Below are positions 50,512 to 60,400 of a stretch of 64,000 nucleotides of DNA, one piece after another. The position numbers were made by a program, and so were the translations under genes. Each line of letters starts with the position of its first letter. The stretch's first letter is position 1. The notes beneath the pieces are model-generated. The model worked only from the letters and a program-made list of their open reading frames with translations. It was not told where the DNA came from and ran no database searches. The DNA comes from UBA5195 sp034432755 (GTDB lineage: Bacteria > Chloroflexota > Anaerolineae > Anaerolineales > Villigracilaceae), in assembly GCA_034432755.1 (NCBI GenBank), contig DAOUBQ010000021.1, positions 14,848 to 78,847 of the forward strand, in the 5' to 3' direction.

Positions 50512-53189
50512 TGGCAGACGTTCTGTGCCCCTCCTGTGGCAAAACAAACCCCGAAGAACTCGAAATCTGCCAGTTTTGCGGCGCCTTGCTCAAGCAAACC
50601 CGCACCGAACCGCTCGCTCCCATTTTACCGGGGGAGTTTCCAAAGAAAACAGCCACCTCAGAACTGGAGCGCACCCTGCCTGGCTGGCTGCGGAATATCC
50701 GCAGTGCGGCTAACGAACCGAATACTTCTCCCATTCCTGCGATACAGGTTCCTAAAGAGCCGCTTGCTTCTGCGCCAACGCCACCACCGCAAAGCAGCCC
50801 GGCTTCAGAATCGCCGCTTGATTTGCTGGCTGGGCTTTCGCAGGCTGGCGAGGATGACGAGGAAGTCCCCGATTGGTTGAAAAGCCTGCAAGGCGAAACG
50901 CCTGCCTCGGCAGCCCCTGCCGCCACGCCGCAAGCCAGTTCGCAAGAGACCCCAGATTGGTTGGCAGGTTTACAAAGAGAGCCTGCCCCCACAGAACCTG
51001 CGCCGCAACCCGAAGCCTGGGGATTCTCCAGCGAACCACCGACCTTTAATTTCGACAAGAGCGAAGAACCTGCCCAATCTTTTGGGGATATGCCTGATTG
51101 GCTGGCCGCGCTTGAAACACATGAATCCGCGCCGCAAAAGTCCCAGCCCGCGGCGGAAGAATTCCCCACCCTGCCCGGAGGGGATTCGGGCGATACCCCT
51201 GATTGGCTCGCCTCGTTAGGGGGCCTGGACACTACCCAGCCAGAAAGCGCGCCAGCCCAGCCTGCTTCTCCTGCGAGTCTAGAACCCCCCGACTGGCTGT
51301 CTTCATTGAGTGGGTTCGAGACGTCCTCCCAGCCCCAAACGCAGAGTGCGCATCCCGCGCCAGGCGGCGACCTGCCTGACTGGCTGGCAGATTTACAAAG
51401 CCCCAGCCAAACTCCGCCTGTAGCCCCGATGAATGAGATTCCCGCTGCAGAAACTCCATCCACCGACCTGCCCGATTGGCTGAGCGGGTTGCAAGAATCT
51501 GTCCCAACTTCCCCCGAATCTGTTTCCTCCGATTCTCCGCTCCCTCCGCTGTCCAAGCCCTTCCAGACCGGCGCATTAGACGAATTCAAGACATTCGTCG
51601 AAAGTGAACCCATCCCAGATTTCTTGAGCGGGCTGGTGTCTCCTGCCGTGGAGAAAAAGCCGGAGACTGAACCCGAAGCACAACCTGGGCAACTGCCCGA
51701 TTGGTTGGCCGGCATGGCTGCTGGGGCAACGGCGGCTTCGCTCGAGGCCGAATCAACACCTTCAGCGGAATCTGAAAAATCCATCCAGCCTGAGGCCGAG
51801 ATGTTTTCGTTCCCCGAACTCGAAACGGAGTCGCTTCCTGCCGCGTTTGCGCCCGCTGAGCCACAAACTCTTATCCCGGGGAATGAGGGAATCGATTCAC
51901 TCCTGATGGATGTGCCAGATTGGCTGGCCGGGTTTACGCCCTCGGTCGAAACCGAGCAGCCTGCTGAGTCCGCCGCGCCAGAAGAGTCTGACCTTCGCCC
52001 CGTTGAACTGCCTTCCTGGGTGCAGGCCATGCGCCCGGTCGAGGCGATGCTGACCGGGGCTGAATCGACGGATGTTGGAGATGAAGAAGTTGAACATCAG
52101 GGGCCACTCGCCGGTTTTCGCGGCGTCTTGCCGGTTGCTGCCGATGCGACCGAAATTCGTAAACCTCGAGCCTATGCGCTTAAACTCCAGGCGGGCGAGA
52201 CGCAGCGCGCCCAAGCGGCTCTGCTGGAAAGATTGCTTGCTTCGGAAACCGAATCGAAAGCGGTTGCTCCTCCTGAAAAAGGAGCATTGCTGCGCCCCCT
52301 GCGCTGGACATTGTTTGCCATTTTGACACTGGCCGTGCTTATCCCCTCGATTTTTGGTACGCGCGCCCTCACTACGCCCATGCTGGCAACTGACCCCAAT
52401 GTCCCGTTCAACAAATTCTATAATACGCTGGCCAACGCCGTCCCAGATGGCGCCCTGATATTGGTGGTGACAGACTACCAGCCGGGCTTTGCCGGCGAGA
52501 TAGAACAGGCCGCCGTGCCGGTCATCACGCACCTGATTCGCAAAAATGCGCAGATGGCTTTCCTCTCTACATCTCCCGTCAGCCTGGAGATGGGAGAGCG
52601 ACTGTTGCAAAAAAGCCGCGCGTTTTACGCCAGGAACGGGCAACCAGCACCATCATACCTGCCTGGTAAACAATACCTGTTCCTGGGATACTTGCCCGGC
52701 GGTGCGGCAGGCGTCAAAGCCTTTGCAGAACAACCGCAACGATTAACCGGGGCCGACTCGCTCAGCGGCGACCTATGGCAGACAGATATGCTGCGCGAAA
52801 AGATGACCGACATCTCCGGCTTCGACGCCATCCTGATACTCACCGACGACCCCGACAATGGCCGGTTGTGGATTGAACAAACCGGCGCGCGACTGGGGAA
52901 TACCCCCATGCTCATGGTCACCAGCGCCCAGGCCGGGCCAATGATTCAGCCGTATGCCGCTTCGGGACAGTTGAGCGGGCTGGTGGTTGGCCTGGAAGGC
53001 GGCGCCCTCTATGAAAAACGGGACGCCCAGCCCGGCCAGATTTATCCCGGACATATTAAAGCATTGTATTGGGACGGGTTTGGAGTGGCCCTGATAGTGG
53101 CCCTGCTTGCAATTTTCTTTGGCGCTCTTTGGAGCCTGGTGGAACACTTTCGCGCCCGCGAAGAAGTGACAGAACAGGACGAGGCATAG
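50511..53189 (+). CDS. Zinc-ribbon protein with about twelve PDWL repeats and TM C-terminus
   Basis: The 892 aa product starts with a zinc ribbon (CPSCGKTNPEELEICQFCG, C6/C9/C20/C23). Residues about 55-510 are Pro/Ser/Glu-rich and hold short motifs such as VPDWLKSLQGE, TPDWLAGLQRE, LPDWLADLQSP and VPDWLAGFTPS, with weak copies (LPGWLRNIRS, IPDFLSGLVS, LPSWVQAMRP). Two TMs follow (about 598-618 and 858-880), with an Rossmann-like domain between (ALILVVTDYQPGFAGEI, DAILILTDDPDNGRLW). A scaffold that docks several partner copies is likely. It follows the upstream stop without gap. Confidence 0.85.
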   Translation: MADVLCPSCGKTNPEELEICQFCGALLKQTRTEPLAPILPGEFPKKTATSELERTLPGWLRNIRSAANEPNTSPIPAIQVPKEPLASAPTPPPQSSPASESPLDLLAGLSQAGEDDEEVPDWLKSLQGETPASAAPAATPQASSQETPDWLAGLQREPAPTEPAPQPEAWGFSSEPPTFNFDKSEEPAQSFGDMPDWLAALETHESAPQKSQPAAEEFPTLPGGDSGDTPDWLASLGGLDTTQPESAPAQPASPASLEPPDWLSSLSGFETSSQPQTQSAHPAPGGDLPDWLADLQSPSQTPPVAPMNEIPAAETPSTDLPDWLSGLQESVPTSPESVSSDSPLPPLSKPFQTGALDEFKTFVESEPIPDFLSGLVSPAVEKKPETEPEAQPGQLPDWLAGMAAGATAASLEAESTPSAESEKSIQPEAEMFSFPELETESLPAAFAPAEPQTLIPGNEGIDSLLMDVPDWLAGFTPSVETEQPAESAAPEESDLRPVELPSWVQAMRPVEAMLTGAESTDVGDEEVEHQGPLAGFRGVLPVAADATEIRKPRAYALKLQAGETQRAQAALLERLLASETESKAVAPPEKGALLRPLRWTLFAILTLAVLIPSIFGTRALTTPMLATDPNVPFNKFYNTLANAVPDGALILVVTDYQPGFAGEIEQAAVPVITHLIRKNAQMAFLSTSPVSLEMGERLLQKSRAFYARNGQPAPSYLPGKQYLFLGYLPGGAAGVKAFAEQPQRLTGADSLSGDLWQTDMLREKMTDISGFDAILILTDDPDNGRLWIEQTGARLGNTPMLMVTSAQAGPMIQPYAASGQLSGLVVGLEGGALYEKRDAQPGQIYPGHIKALYWDGFGVALIVALLAIFFGALWSLVEHFRAREEVTEQDEA

Positions 53190-53190
53190 C

Positions 53191-53841
53191 ATGGAAGGCA
53201 ACGAACTCATCATAAGCCTGCTCAGCTTCCTGTTTACGGTGTTGGTCTTGAGCTACATCATCGGCGACAGCCCGGCCTTTCGGCTGGCCGTTCACGCGTT
53301 TGTGGGTGTGGCCGCCGGGTATGTGGCTGCAACTGTCTTCCGCCAGGCGGTGGTTGATAAATTGCTCCTGCCGCTCTTCGTGGGGTCCCCGCTCGACCGC
53401 ACCTTGATGGTGTTCCCAATGGCGATGAGCATTCTCCTGTTAGCGAAGATGTCGCCGCAGTTAGAATGGCTGGGCCGCCCAGTCGTGGCCTTCCTGGTCG
53501 GCGTCGGCGTGGCAACTGCTGTTGCAGGCGCGGTGCTTGGCACGTTGTTTCCTCAAATCGAGGCATCTTCGGCCATGTTTGGGCAAGGACTGGGTGGCAT
53601 CGCCTCCGGCGCGCTCATCCTGCTAGGCACAATAACGACAATTGCCTATTTCCAATTCATGGTGAGCAAGGCCAATGCTGGCAATCGCGGAAAAATCATG
53701 GCGTTCCTGGCCCTGTTGGGGCAGGTCTTCATCGCCATCACGCTGGGCGCCATCTTTGCCGGCGTGTTGACGGCTGCGCTCACAGCTTTCGTTGACCGTA
53801 TCCAATCAATTGTGTTGTTTTTAGACTCACTAATTCGGTAA
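53191..53841 (+). CDS. Polytopic membrane protein of the operon
   Basis: The 216 aa product has about six TM segments (LISLLSFLFTVLVLSYII; PVVAFLVGVGVATAVAGAVL; IMAFLALLGQVFIAITLGAI). No family recognised. Start ATG 53191 lies just after the upstream stop, and the next gene begins 6 bases after this stop. Confidence 0.75.
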   Translation: MEGNELIISLLSFLFTVLVLSYIIGDSPAFRLAVHAFVGVAAGYVAATVFRQAVVDKLLLPLFVGSPLDRTLMVFPMAMSILLLAKMSPQLEWLGRPVVAFLVGVGVATAVAGAVLGTLFPQIEASSAMFGQGLGGIASGALILLGTITTIAYFQFMVSKANAGNRGKIMAFLALLGQVFIAITLGAIFAGVLTAALTAFVDRIQSIVLFLDSLIR

Positions 53842-53847
53842 GACATT

Positions 53848-55596
53848 ATGCCTGCCTCCCTCATAGACGGTAACTCTCTGCTGGCAGTTGATGTAGGCGC
53901 GGTCACCACACGCGCCGCTTACTTTGATGTCGTCGAAGGCCAGTATCGCTTCATTGGCATGGGACAATCTCTTACCACCAACTATGGTGGGGTGCGTAAC
54001 CTGGTGTTAGGGGTCCAACTGGCCGTTGAAAACCTGCAAAGCCTGATTGGCAAGCAATTGATGGACGACGAGGGGCGGCTGCTCATCCCTTCGCAGCCCG
54101 ATGGTTCAGGCGTGGATGGGATGGTGACAACCTTTTCGGCTGGCGCCCCCATTAAGACATTGCTGGTTGGCCTGCTGCCCGAAGTGTCGCTCAAATCTGT
54201 CGAAAAATTGGCGAACGCCATGTATGCACGCGTCATTGACAGAATCAGCCTCAATGACCCCCGTCGGCTGGATGAGCAGGTCAACGCCATCATTCTTCAC
54301 GAGCCAGAACTGGTCTTGATAGCAGGCGGCGTGGATGGTGGAGCATCCCATTCCATCAACAACTTGATTGAAACCATCGGCCTCTCAGCCTACCTTATGC
54401 CCGACGAACAGCGTCCGGCCATGCTCTATGCTGGCAACCGCGCCCTGGCAGGCAGCATCCGAACAACGCTCTCTAAAATTGCGTCAGAATTGGTGATTTG
54501 CCCCAATGTGCGCCCGGCGTTGGAAGTGGAAGACCTCAGCCCGGCGCAGCGCGAACTTGCCAAACTGACAATCAATATCCGCCAGCGCAAAATACCGGAA
54601 ATCGAGGAATTGCGCGCCTTGTCGGGAGGCGTTATCTTGCCTTCGGCGTATACCCAGGGGCGGATGGTGCGCTTCCTGTCCGTAGATGGCGAGAACAAAT
54701 ATGTACTGAGCCTCGATGCGGGCGCTTCCGCTGTGTCAATGGCAGCCGCTTTTGGGGAACACCTGCACCTGAACGTCTTTCCCCAGTTTGGACTGGGAGA
54801 GCCGCTGGCCGGGCTCTTGAAACACACCATGCTCGATGAGATTGCCCGCTGGCTGCCAGCAGAAATCCCGGTCGAAATGGTGCGTGATTACTTGTACCAG
54901 AAATCGCTCTACCCACACTCTCTCCCAGCGACGCGCGAGGAACTGTTTATCGAACAGGCCATTGCGCGCCAGAACCTGCTTTTGTCAACCCAAATGATGG
55001 TGCAACGCCTGCCCAGGCGTTATCAACGGACGGGAGGTTTGTTGCCGTCTTTTGAACTTATTGTGGCAGGCGGAGCGGTATTGACCAACGCCCCCTCGCT
55101 CGGCCAACAGTTGCTGATGTTGTTGGATAGCCTACAGCCCGTCGGGATTACGACCCTGGTATTAGACCAGAACAACCTGCTCGCCATGCTGGGCGCGGCT
55201 GTTGAAGTCAATAGCCTTCTGCCGGTCCAGGTGATGGATTCAGGCGCGCTTTCGTACCTGGCAACCGTTATTTCGCCGGTGAGCAACTCTGCTTATGGCA
55301 CGCCGATTGTGCGCGCCAAACTCATCCGAGAAGACGGCACGGCCATCACCAGTGAAGTCAATATGGGCAACCTGCAAATCCTGCCGCTTGACAGCGGGCA
55401 GGTGGCGCGCCTGGAATTGCGTCCCCTCCGCAATGCGGATGTCGGCCTCGGCCCCGGACGCGCCGGGGCAGTGGATGTGGTTGGCTCCTCGCTGGGCGTG
55501 GTCATCGATGCGCGCGGGCGACCCTTGCGCCTGCCCTCCAGCGCAGGCGAACGAGCCAGACTGCACAAAAAATGGCTCAAAACGGTGGGAGGTTAA
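53848..55596 (+). CDS. Glutamate-mutase-L-like (MutL) ASKHA-type ATPase
   Basis: The 582 aa product is an actin-like/ASKHA ATPase as in the MutL family named after glutamate mutase operons. Phosphate-1 motif LAVDVGAVTTRA (residues about 10-20), phosphate-2 LSLDAGASAVS (about 286-296) and adenosine motif IVAGGAVLTNAPS (about 406-416) are intact. In other operons of this family the role is unclear. Here it accompanies membrane and scaffold proteins, and lies across a divergent promoter from a B12-binding mutase domain. It could energise assembly, as PilM/FtsA proteins do (inference). Confidence 0.85.
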   Translation: MPASLIDGNSLLAVDVGAVTTRAAYFDVVEGQYRFIGMGQSLTTNYGGVRNLVLGVQLAVENLQSLIGKQLMDDEGRLLIPSQPDGSGVDGMVTTFSAGAPIKTLLVGLLPEVSLKSVEKLANAMYARVIDRISLNDPRRLDEQVNAIILHEPELVLIAGGVDGGASHSINNLIETIGLSAYLMPDEQRPAMLYAGNRALAGSIRTTLSKIASELVICPNVRPALEVEDLSPAQRELAKLTINIRQRKIPEIEELRALSGGVILPSAYTQGRMVRFLSVDGENKYVLSLDAGASAVSMAAAFGEHLHLNVFPQFGLGEPLAGLLKHTMLDEIARWLPAEIPVEMVRDYLYQKSLYPHSLPATREELFIEQAIARQNLLLSTQMMVQRLPRRYQRTGGLLPSFELIVAGGAVLTNAPSLGQQLLMLLDSLQPVGITTLVLDQNNLLAMLGAAVEVNSLLPVQVMDSGALSYLATVISPVSNSAYGTPIVRAKLIREDGTAITSEVNMGNLQILPLDSGQVARLELRPLRNADVGLGPGRAGAVDVVGSSLGVVIDARGRPLRLPSSAGERARLHKKWLKTVGG

Positions 55597-55598
55597 CC

Positions 55599-56672
55599 TT
55601 GCTTGCGCCACTGATTCATATCCTCCCGTTGGCAACCATCATGCGCACGCGCCTGATGCCTGTCAACGGAAAAATCATCACCGGGGTTGGACATAAGGTC
55701 AACCCTACCGACACCATTGCTGAAGCGGTCGTAGGCCGCAAGCACCTGGTCATTGATGCGGCCCAGAAATTGGACGTTCCCCAGCGCGATGTCGCTAAAT
55801 TCATCAGGGTCAAAAAAGGACAGCAGGTTGCCAAAGGCGACATGCTGGCAGAATCGCAGGGATTGTTTGGAAAGCAAATTACCGCTCCTGCCCATGGAAC
55901 GATTGTCGCCACGGGCAGCGGCAAAATTGTCATCGAAACTGGCGGGGCTGTTTTCCAACTCCAGGCGGGTATTCCTGGGGTCGTCACCCAAACCGTCGGC
56001 TCACGAGGGGTCGTCATCCGCGCCACCGGTGGCCTTATTCAGGGGGTATGGGGCAACGGCAAGATAGATTATGGTCTCATGCAAAGTCTGATGGAGGGAC
56101 CCGAAGACGTATTCGAACCCAGCCGGATTGATGTCAGCTTGCGCGGCTCAATTTTGCTTGGCGGTCATGTCGAAACCCAAAAAGTATTTCAGAATGCGGC
56201 AGATCTGACAGTGCGCGGGCTGATTGTGACCAGCCTGAACCCGGCCCTTTTACAGACCGCCACCCAGGCTCCTTTCCCAGTGCTGGTGCTGGAAGGGTTT
56301 GGCCGCCGTCCGATGCACCCCAGCACATACAAATTGTTAAGCACCAACGTCAAACGCAATATCTCGCTCAATGCCGAAATGCCCAACTGGCAATCCCCTG
56401 TTACGCGGCAAGAAGGAAACATGCGTCCGGAAGTCTTCATTCCATTGCCTGTTGTGCAAGAACCACCTGAACCGCGCGAAGTCGAGACGTTCGCGCCCGG
56501 CCAAGTGGTGCGTGTGGTTTTCCTATCCAAACCCGGGCAAAGGGGAACCATCATCCAACTGCGTCCAATGGCGACCCTGCCCAATGGAATCAAAACAAAC
56601 ACTGCCGAAGTGCGCCTGGAAAACGGGGAACAAATCTTGGCCCCGCTCACCAATTTGGAAGTGGTGGGGTAA
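55599..56672 (+). CDS. Barrel-sandwich/KOW-like protein of the operon
   Basis: The 357 aa product has a lipoyl/biotinyl-like hybrid region (RVKKGQQVAKGDMLAESQ; ITAPAHGTIVATGSGK) near residues 75-130, then a region of strands, and a C-terminal KOW/SH3-like segment (GQVVRVVFLSKPGQRGTIIQ). No membrane span is obvious after the N-terminal hydrophobic stretch (LLAPLIHILPLATIM). I chose TTG 55599, preceded by GGGAGG and 3 bases after the upstream stop; an ATG at 55572 within the MutL gene lacks a ribosome site. Confidence 0.75.
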   Translation: MLAPLIHILPLATIMRTRLMPVNGKIITGVGHKVNPTDTIAEAVVGRKHLVIDAAQKLDVPQRDVAKFIRVKKGQQVAKGDMLAESQGLFGKQITAPAHGTIVATGSGKIVIETGGAVFQLQAGIPGVVTQTVGSRGVVIRATGGLIQGVWGNGKIDYGLMQSLMEGPEDVFEPSRIDVSLRGSILLGGHVETQKVFQNAADLTVRGLIVTSLNPALLQTATQAPFPVLVLEGFGRRPMHPSTYKLLSTNVKRNISLNAEMPNWQSPVTRQEGNMRPEVFIPLPVVQEPPEPREVETFAPGQVVRVVFLSKPGQRGTIIQLRPMATLPNGIKTNTAEVRLENGEQILAPLTNLEVVG

Positions 56673-56702
56673 AATATACAGACCTACGCGAGGAGAATGA
56701 AC

Positions 56703-57359
56703 ATGGCCAAAACATTTATTTTCGAAGACGATGACGAGCCACAGTCCACAATGGAAGCGTCACCAGACGACCCATCTGACGAAGTGGACCAAGAAGATGG
56801 CGACGAGGAGGGCGAGGGAAGTAATCGCACATTTCTCATCATTGCCATTGTGCTGGGCGCTATCATCCTGCTCACCCTGATTTGCGGGGCCATTCTGGCC
56901 TTTACGGTGTTTATCCCTTCCCAAAACGCGCGGGCAACCGAACAGGCGCTGGTAGACTTCAACGCCACCCAGTCGGCAATGGTTATGGAGCAGACCGCCG
57001 TGGCCCAATCGTTTACCGCCACCCCCACGCTGACCGAAACGCCTACACTGGAGCCAACCACAACGCCTGTCATTCTGTTCCCCACCGAAACACCTACCGC
57101 TGCGGCGATAGACCCGGCAACTGCAACCGTTCAGGCTCTTGAGACACGTCTGGCCCAGGTCAACCTGACGGCCACTGCCCAGGCGACTTCAGAAACGGCG
57201 ACGCCGGTTGCAGGCGCAAGAACGCCCTCGCCGACCGAACTCTCGAAAACCGGTTTTGCCGACGAGGTGGGTTTGCCCGGCCTGTTCATTGCGGCAATCA
57301 TTTTGATAGCGGTCATCCTGATGGCGCGCCGATTGCGTCAGACTCCCCTCGCGCCTTAA
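56703..57359 (+). CDS. Surface-anchor-like protein with TGFADEVGLPG C-terminus
   Basis: The 218 aa product has an acidic N-terminal tail (EDDDEPQSTMEASPDDPSDE), a TM at about 42-68, a Thr/Pro-rich linker (TATPTLTETPTLEPTTTP), and a C-terminal LSKTGFADEVGLPG followed by a second TM and RRLR tail. That end resembles the LPxTG-type anchor with Leu-Ser instead of Leu-Pro. The start is ATG 56703 (spacing to AGGAG fits better than 56697). It ends the operon; a terminator follows 12 bases later. Confidence 0.75.
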   Translation: MAKTFIFEDDDEPQSTMEASPDDPSDEVDQEDGDEEGEGSNRTFLIIAIVLGAIILLTLICGAILAFTVFIPSQNARATEQALVDFNATQSAMVMEQTAVAQSFTATPTLTETPTLEPTTTPVILFPTETPTAAAIDPATATVQALETRLAQVNLTATAQATSETATPVAGARTPSPTELSKTGFADEVGLPGLFIAAIILIAVILMARRLRQTPLAP

Positions 57360-57371
57360 TCAACTCAAAAG

Positions 57372-57405
57372 AAAATCCCCCAGGCTGCGCAGCCTGGGGG
57401 ATTTA
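57372..57405. terminator. Bidirectional intrinsic terminator
   Basis: AAAATCCCCCAGGCT pairs perfectly with AGCCTGGGGGATTT around a GCGC loop. It ends the eight-gene operon and the convergent kinase gene. Confidence 0.92.
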
Positions 57406-57424
57406 TGATTCTCTAAATCGGGTT

Positions 57425-60400
57425 TCAGTTGCTCTCCGCTTTTCGCTCTTTGGGCTGCCGAAGCGGCGTTTGCAGGAAGAAGGTACTGCCCTTGCCCAAC
57501 TGGCTTTCCAACCAGACCTTGCCGCCATGCCGCTCAGCAATCGATTTCACAATCGCCAACCCCAGGCCAGAACCTTTCTGCTCGCGCGCCTCGCGCTGCC
57601 CGCCCCGATAGAATTTCTCGAACAGACGCGGCTGGTCAATAGGTGCAATACCAATGCCGGTATCTTCGACTTCAAACTGTATCGCCTCACCGATGATTTT
57701 CAACGTAACGCTAACGCGGCCATCTTGTGGGGTATATTTAATGGCATTCTCTAACAGGTTGTACATAGCCTGTTCGAGCAGAGCTGAGTCGGCTTCTACC
57801 AGAGGCATGGTGTTTTCCGGTAAGGTCAGCGTGATGGTGATGTTTTTCTGGGCTGCCTGAGGTTGGAGCGTGCTAACGACTCGCTCGACGGTATCGGTCA
57901 CTGGAACCATTTGCAGGTTCAGGCCGACTCCAGCATCGATGCGTCCCAAGTCGAGCAGGTTATTGACCATACGTGACATGTTCTCAACGCCAAACACGAT
58001 TTTTTTGACGTAGCCCTGTTGCTGTTCGTTGAGCGAACCAACCAAATCCAACATGGTTGCGTACCCGCGCATCAGCGTCAGGGGAGAACGCAGGTCATGG
58101 CTGACGGTGCTGACAAATTCGGTCTTGAGAGTATCCAGTTGCTTGAAGTGGGTAATATCGCGCAAGATGCACACCCGTCCCACCGGGCGGCCATCGGCCA
58201 CCACCGGCGAAGCCGTTGCCAGGTAGACCTGATTATTGAGCAGAGTGACTTCCGCCGAGAGTTTATCGGGCGGGGCGTCTATACTCATAATGTCAATCAG
58301 CGCTTTTTGGGTCAGTATTTTTTCGATGGGTTGACCTTCCCCCGTTCCCACGGCTGCGCCCAGCGCTTGCCAGGCGGCTGGGTTTGAGAGCAGCAGGCGG
58401 TTATACTGGTCTGTGACCAGCACGGGGTCGGGTGTAGATGCCAAAATGGCGGCCAACCGTTGCCTTCCCACTTCGGCAGTGCGGAACAGGTGGTTATTGG
58501 AAGCAGCCAGGGCAGCCTGACCAGCCAGAGTGGTCAGGAAACGCACATCGGTTTCTGAGAACAGGCGCGGTTGGTCGAACCCGGCCCATAGCACGCCGTA
58601 GTACCGGTTTTCGTGCCGCAGCGGAACGGCTATCAGCGAGGCAGGCATGGGACGTCCGGTGCCGAGTTCCAGCCCGCGCGCCCGCGAGACGTTCGTCAAT
58701 ACGATGCGTTCCTGTTGCTGCGTCAGTCGAATCACCTGGTCATCGAGATAGGCATATTTTTCTTTCGATGGGCCAAGCGCAAAGATGGAGACCCTGCCTT
58801 GTTCGGCATCATCCTCCAACGGCGGCATGACCACCCGCACGGCATTCGCGCCCGTCGCCAAGACCGCTTCCATCACCGGCTGAACGGCGTCTTGCACATC
58901 CAGGCTGGAGGCCACCCCCTGGCTGACAAGCAGCAGGCGGTTCAATTCTTCCAGGCGCGATTGCAAACTGACACGCATTTGCTCAAAAGCGCGCCGCAGC
59001 TGGCCAACCTCATCCACGCCATCAACGGTCATGGCATGGTCGAGTTGTCCCTGGGCAATACGCACCGCTTCGCTCGACAGGCTTTGCAGCGAATTGGTGA
59101 CGGCTTTCAGCCCGAGCCGCAGGGAGGCCAGCGCAATGACGGCCAGTGCCAGAATCATGACCGAAAGCGGGGTGGCAATATCCAGGGCAAGTTGCTGCGC
59201 CTGTTGGGCAGGGACGGTCAGCACCACCGACCACGACCGTCCGGTGACTGGCTGGTAATAAACCAGGTTGCGCGTCCCACCACGTGCGGTATCGTCGAAG
59301 AAGCCCGCTTCTGTTTGCAAACGGCCTGCATACTGGCTCATAATTTGGCGGGCGGCAGAATGAACCAGGATTCGTCCGTTTTCATCGAGCAAAATCCCTT
59401 CTCCGCCCAGTTCTTCAATGGATTTCAGGCTGTTGAGCATGGGTTGGGTGAACGGATTGCTCTCCAGGTCAGCGCGTGCCACCAGAACTCGTATCGGCTG
59501 GGCGCTGGTCGAATCCAGGACGGCAGCGATGAACGAGAGCCGAGCGGGTTTCCCAGGCTGGGCGGGAGGGATGCTGTAGGTTTGGCTGAGAACGCGGTTG
59601 AGGGCCAATTCAATGGCGGTATTTTCTTCAGGATACAGGTTGAGCGAGAGGTCGGATGCCGCCGGATAACTCCCCAAAACCCGTTTGTCCTGGTCGAACA
59701 CCAACAATTGGTCGAAGAACGGGATGGCGCGGATTTGTTCTCCCAACACATTGGAGAGCGTTTCACCTGAATCGGTTCTTAGCTGGGGCATTTGCGATAG
59801 TTGGGCCGCAAGGTTTTGTCCCGTTTCCATAAAAAACGGTACGCTTTGGGCAGCCAGTTCTGCCGTCCCCTTCATGCGTTTGCTCAACATCTCGCGCGCT
59901 GAGTTCCCTGCTACAACCCAGTTGCCCACCAGCAGCGACAGGAGCAAAAGGATAGTCAGCACGCCAGTTCCGAACAGGAAGCGCGCCTCAAGGCTGCGTT
60001 CTGTAGGAGATGGCTGAAGCGGCAGATGGCGTCCAAACCAGGCCGGGAAGGAAATCACCAAGACCTGCGCAAAAATTCCCCCGATGAGCAGTTCGAAGGC
60101 AATGGCCGTTGTTGCGCCCGGGGCGCTGGATGCGGCATAAATCAGGCTGTCTGCGATGGAGAGAGTGGTCGGGTCAACCACTGCCAGGAAAGCGTCTATA
60201 ACATAGACGGGGATGTACAGAATCGCAAGCGCAACAGACGCTAACAGCGGCTGGCTGAGCAGGCGGAAGGGGCGCGTACGGTAGCGCTGCCGAACGGCAA
60301 TGCTGAACAAACTGGCGAGCAAGGCAAATTCAAGGGGGGTAAAAATGCTGTGCGAGTCCCACAAGAAACGCAACAATCCTGCGCTTAAACCGGTTAGAGC

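Noticed and set aside
50456..52030. A 524-codon open frame on the minus strand opposite the PDWL-repeat gene
   Set aside because: It is the mirror of a GC-rich low-complexity coding region; it encodes Ser/Gly-rich noise with no family and no ribosome site.
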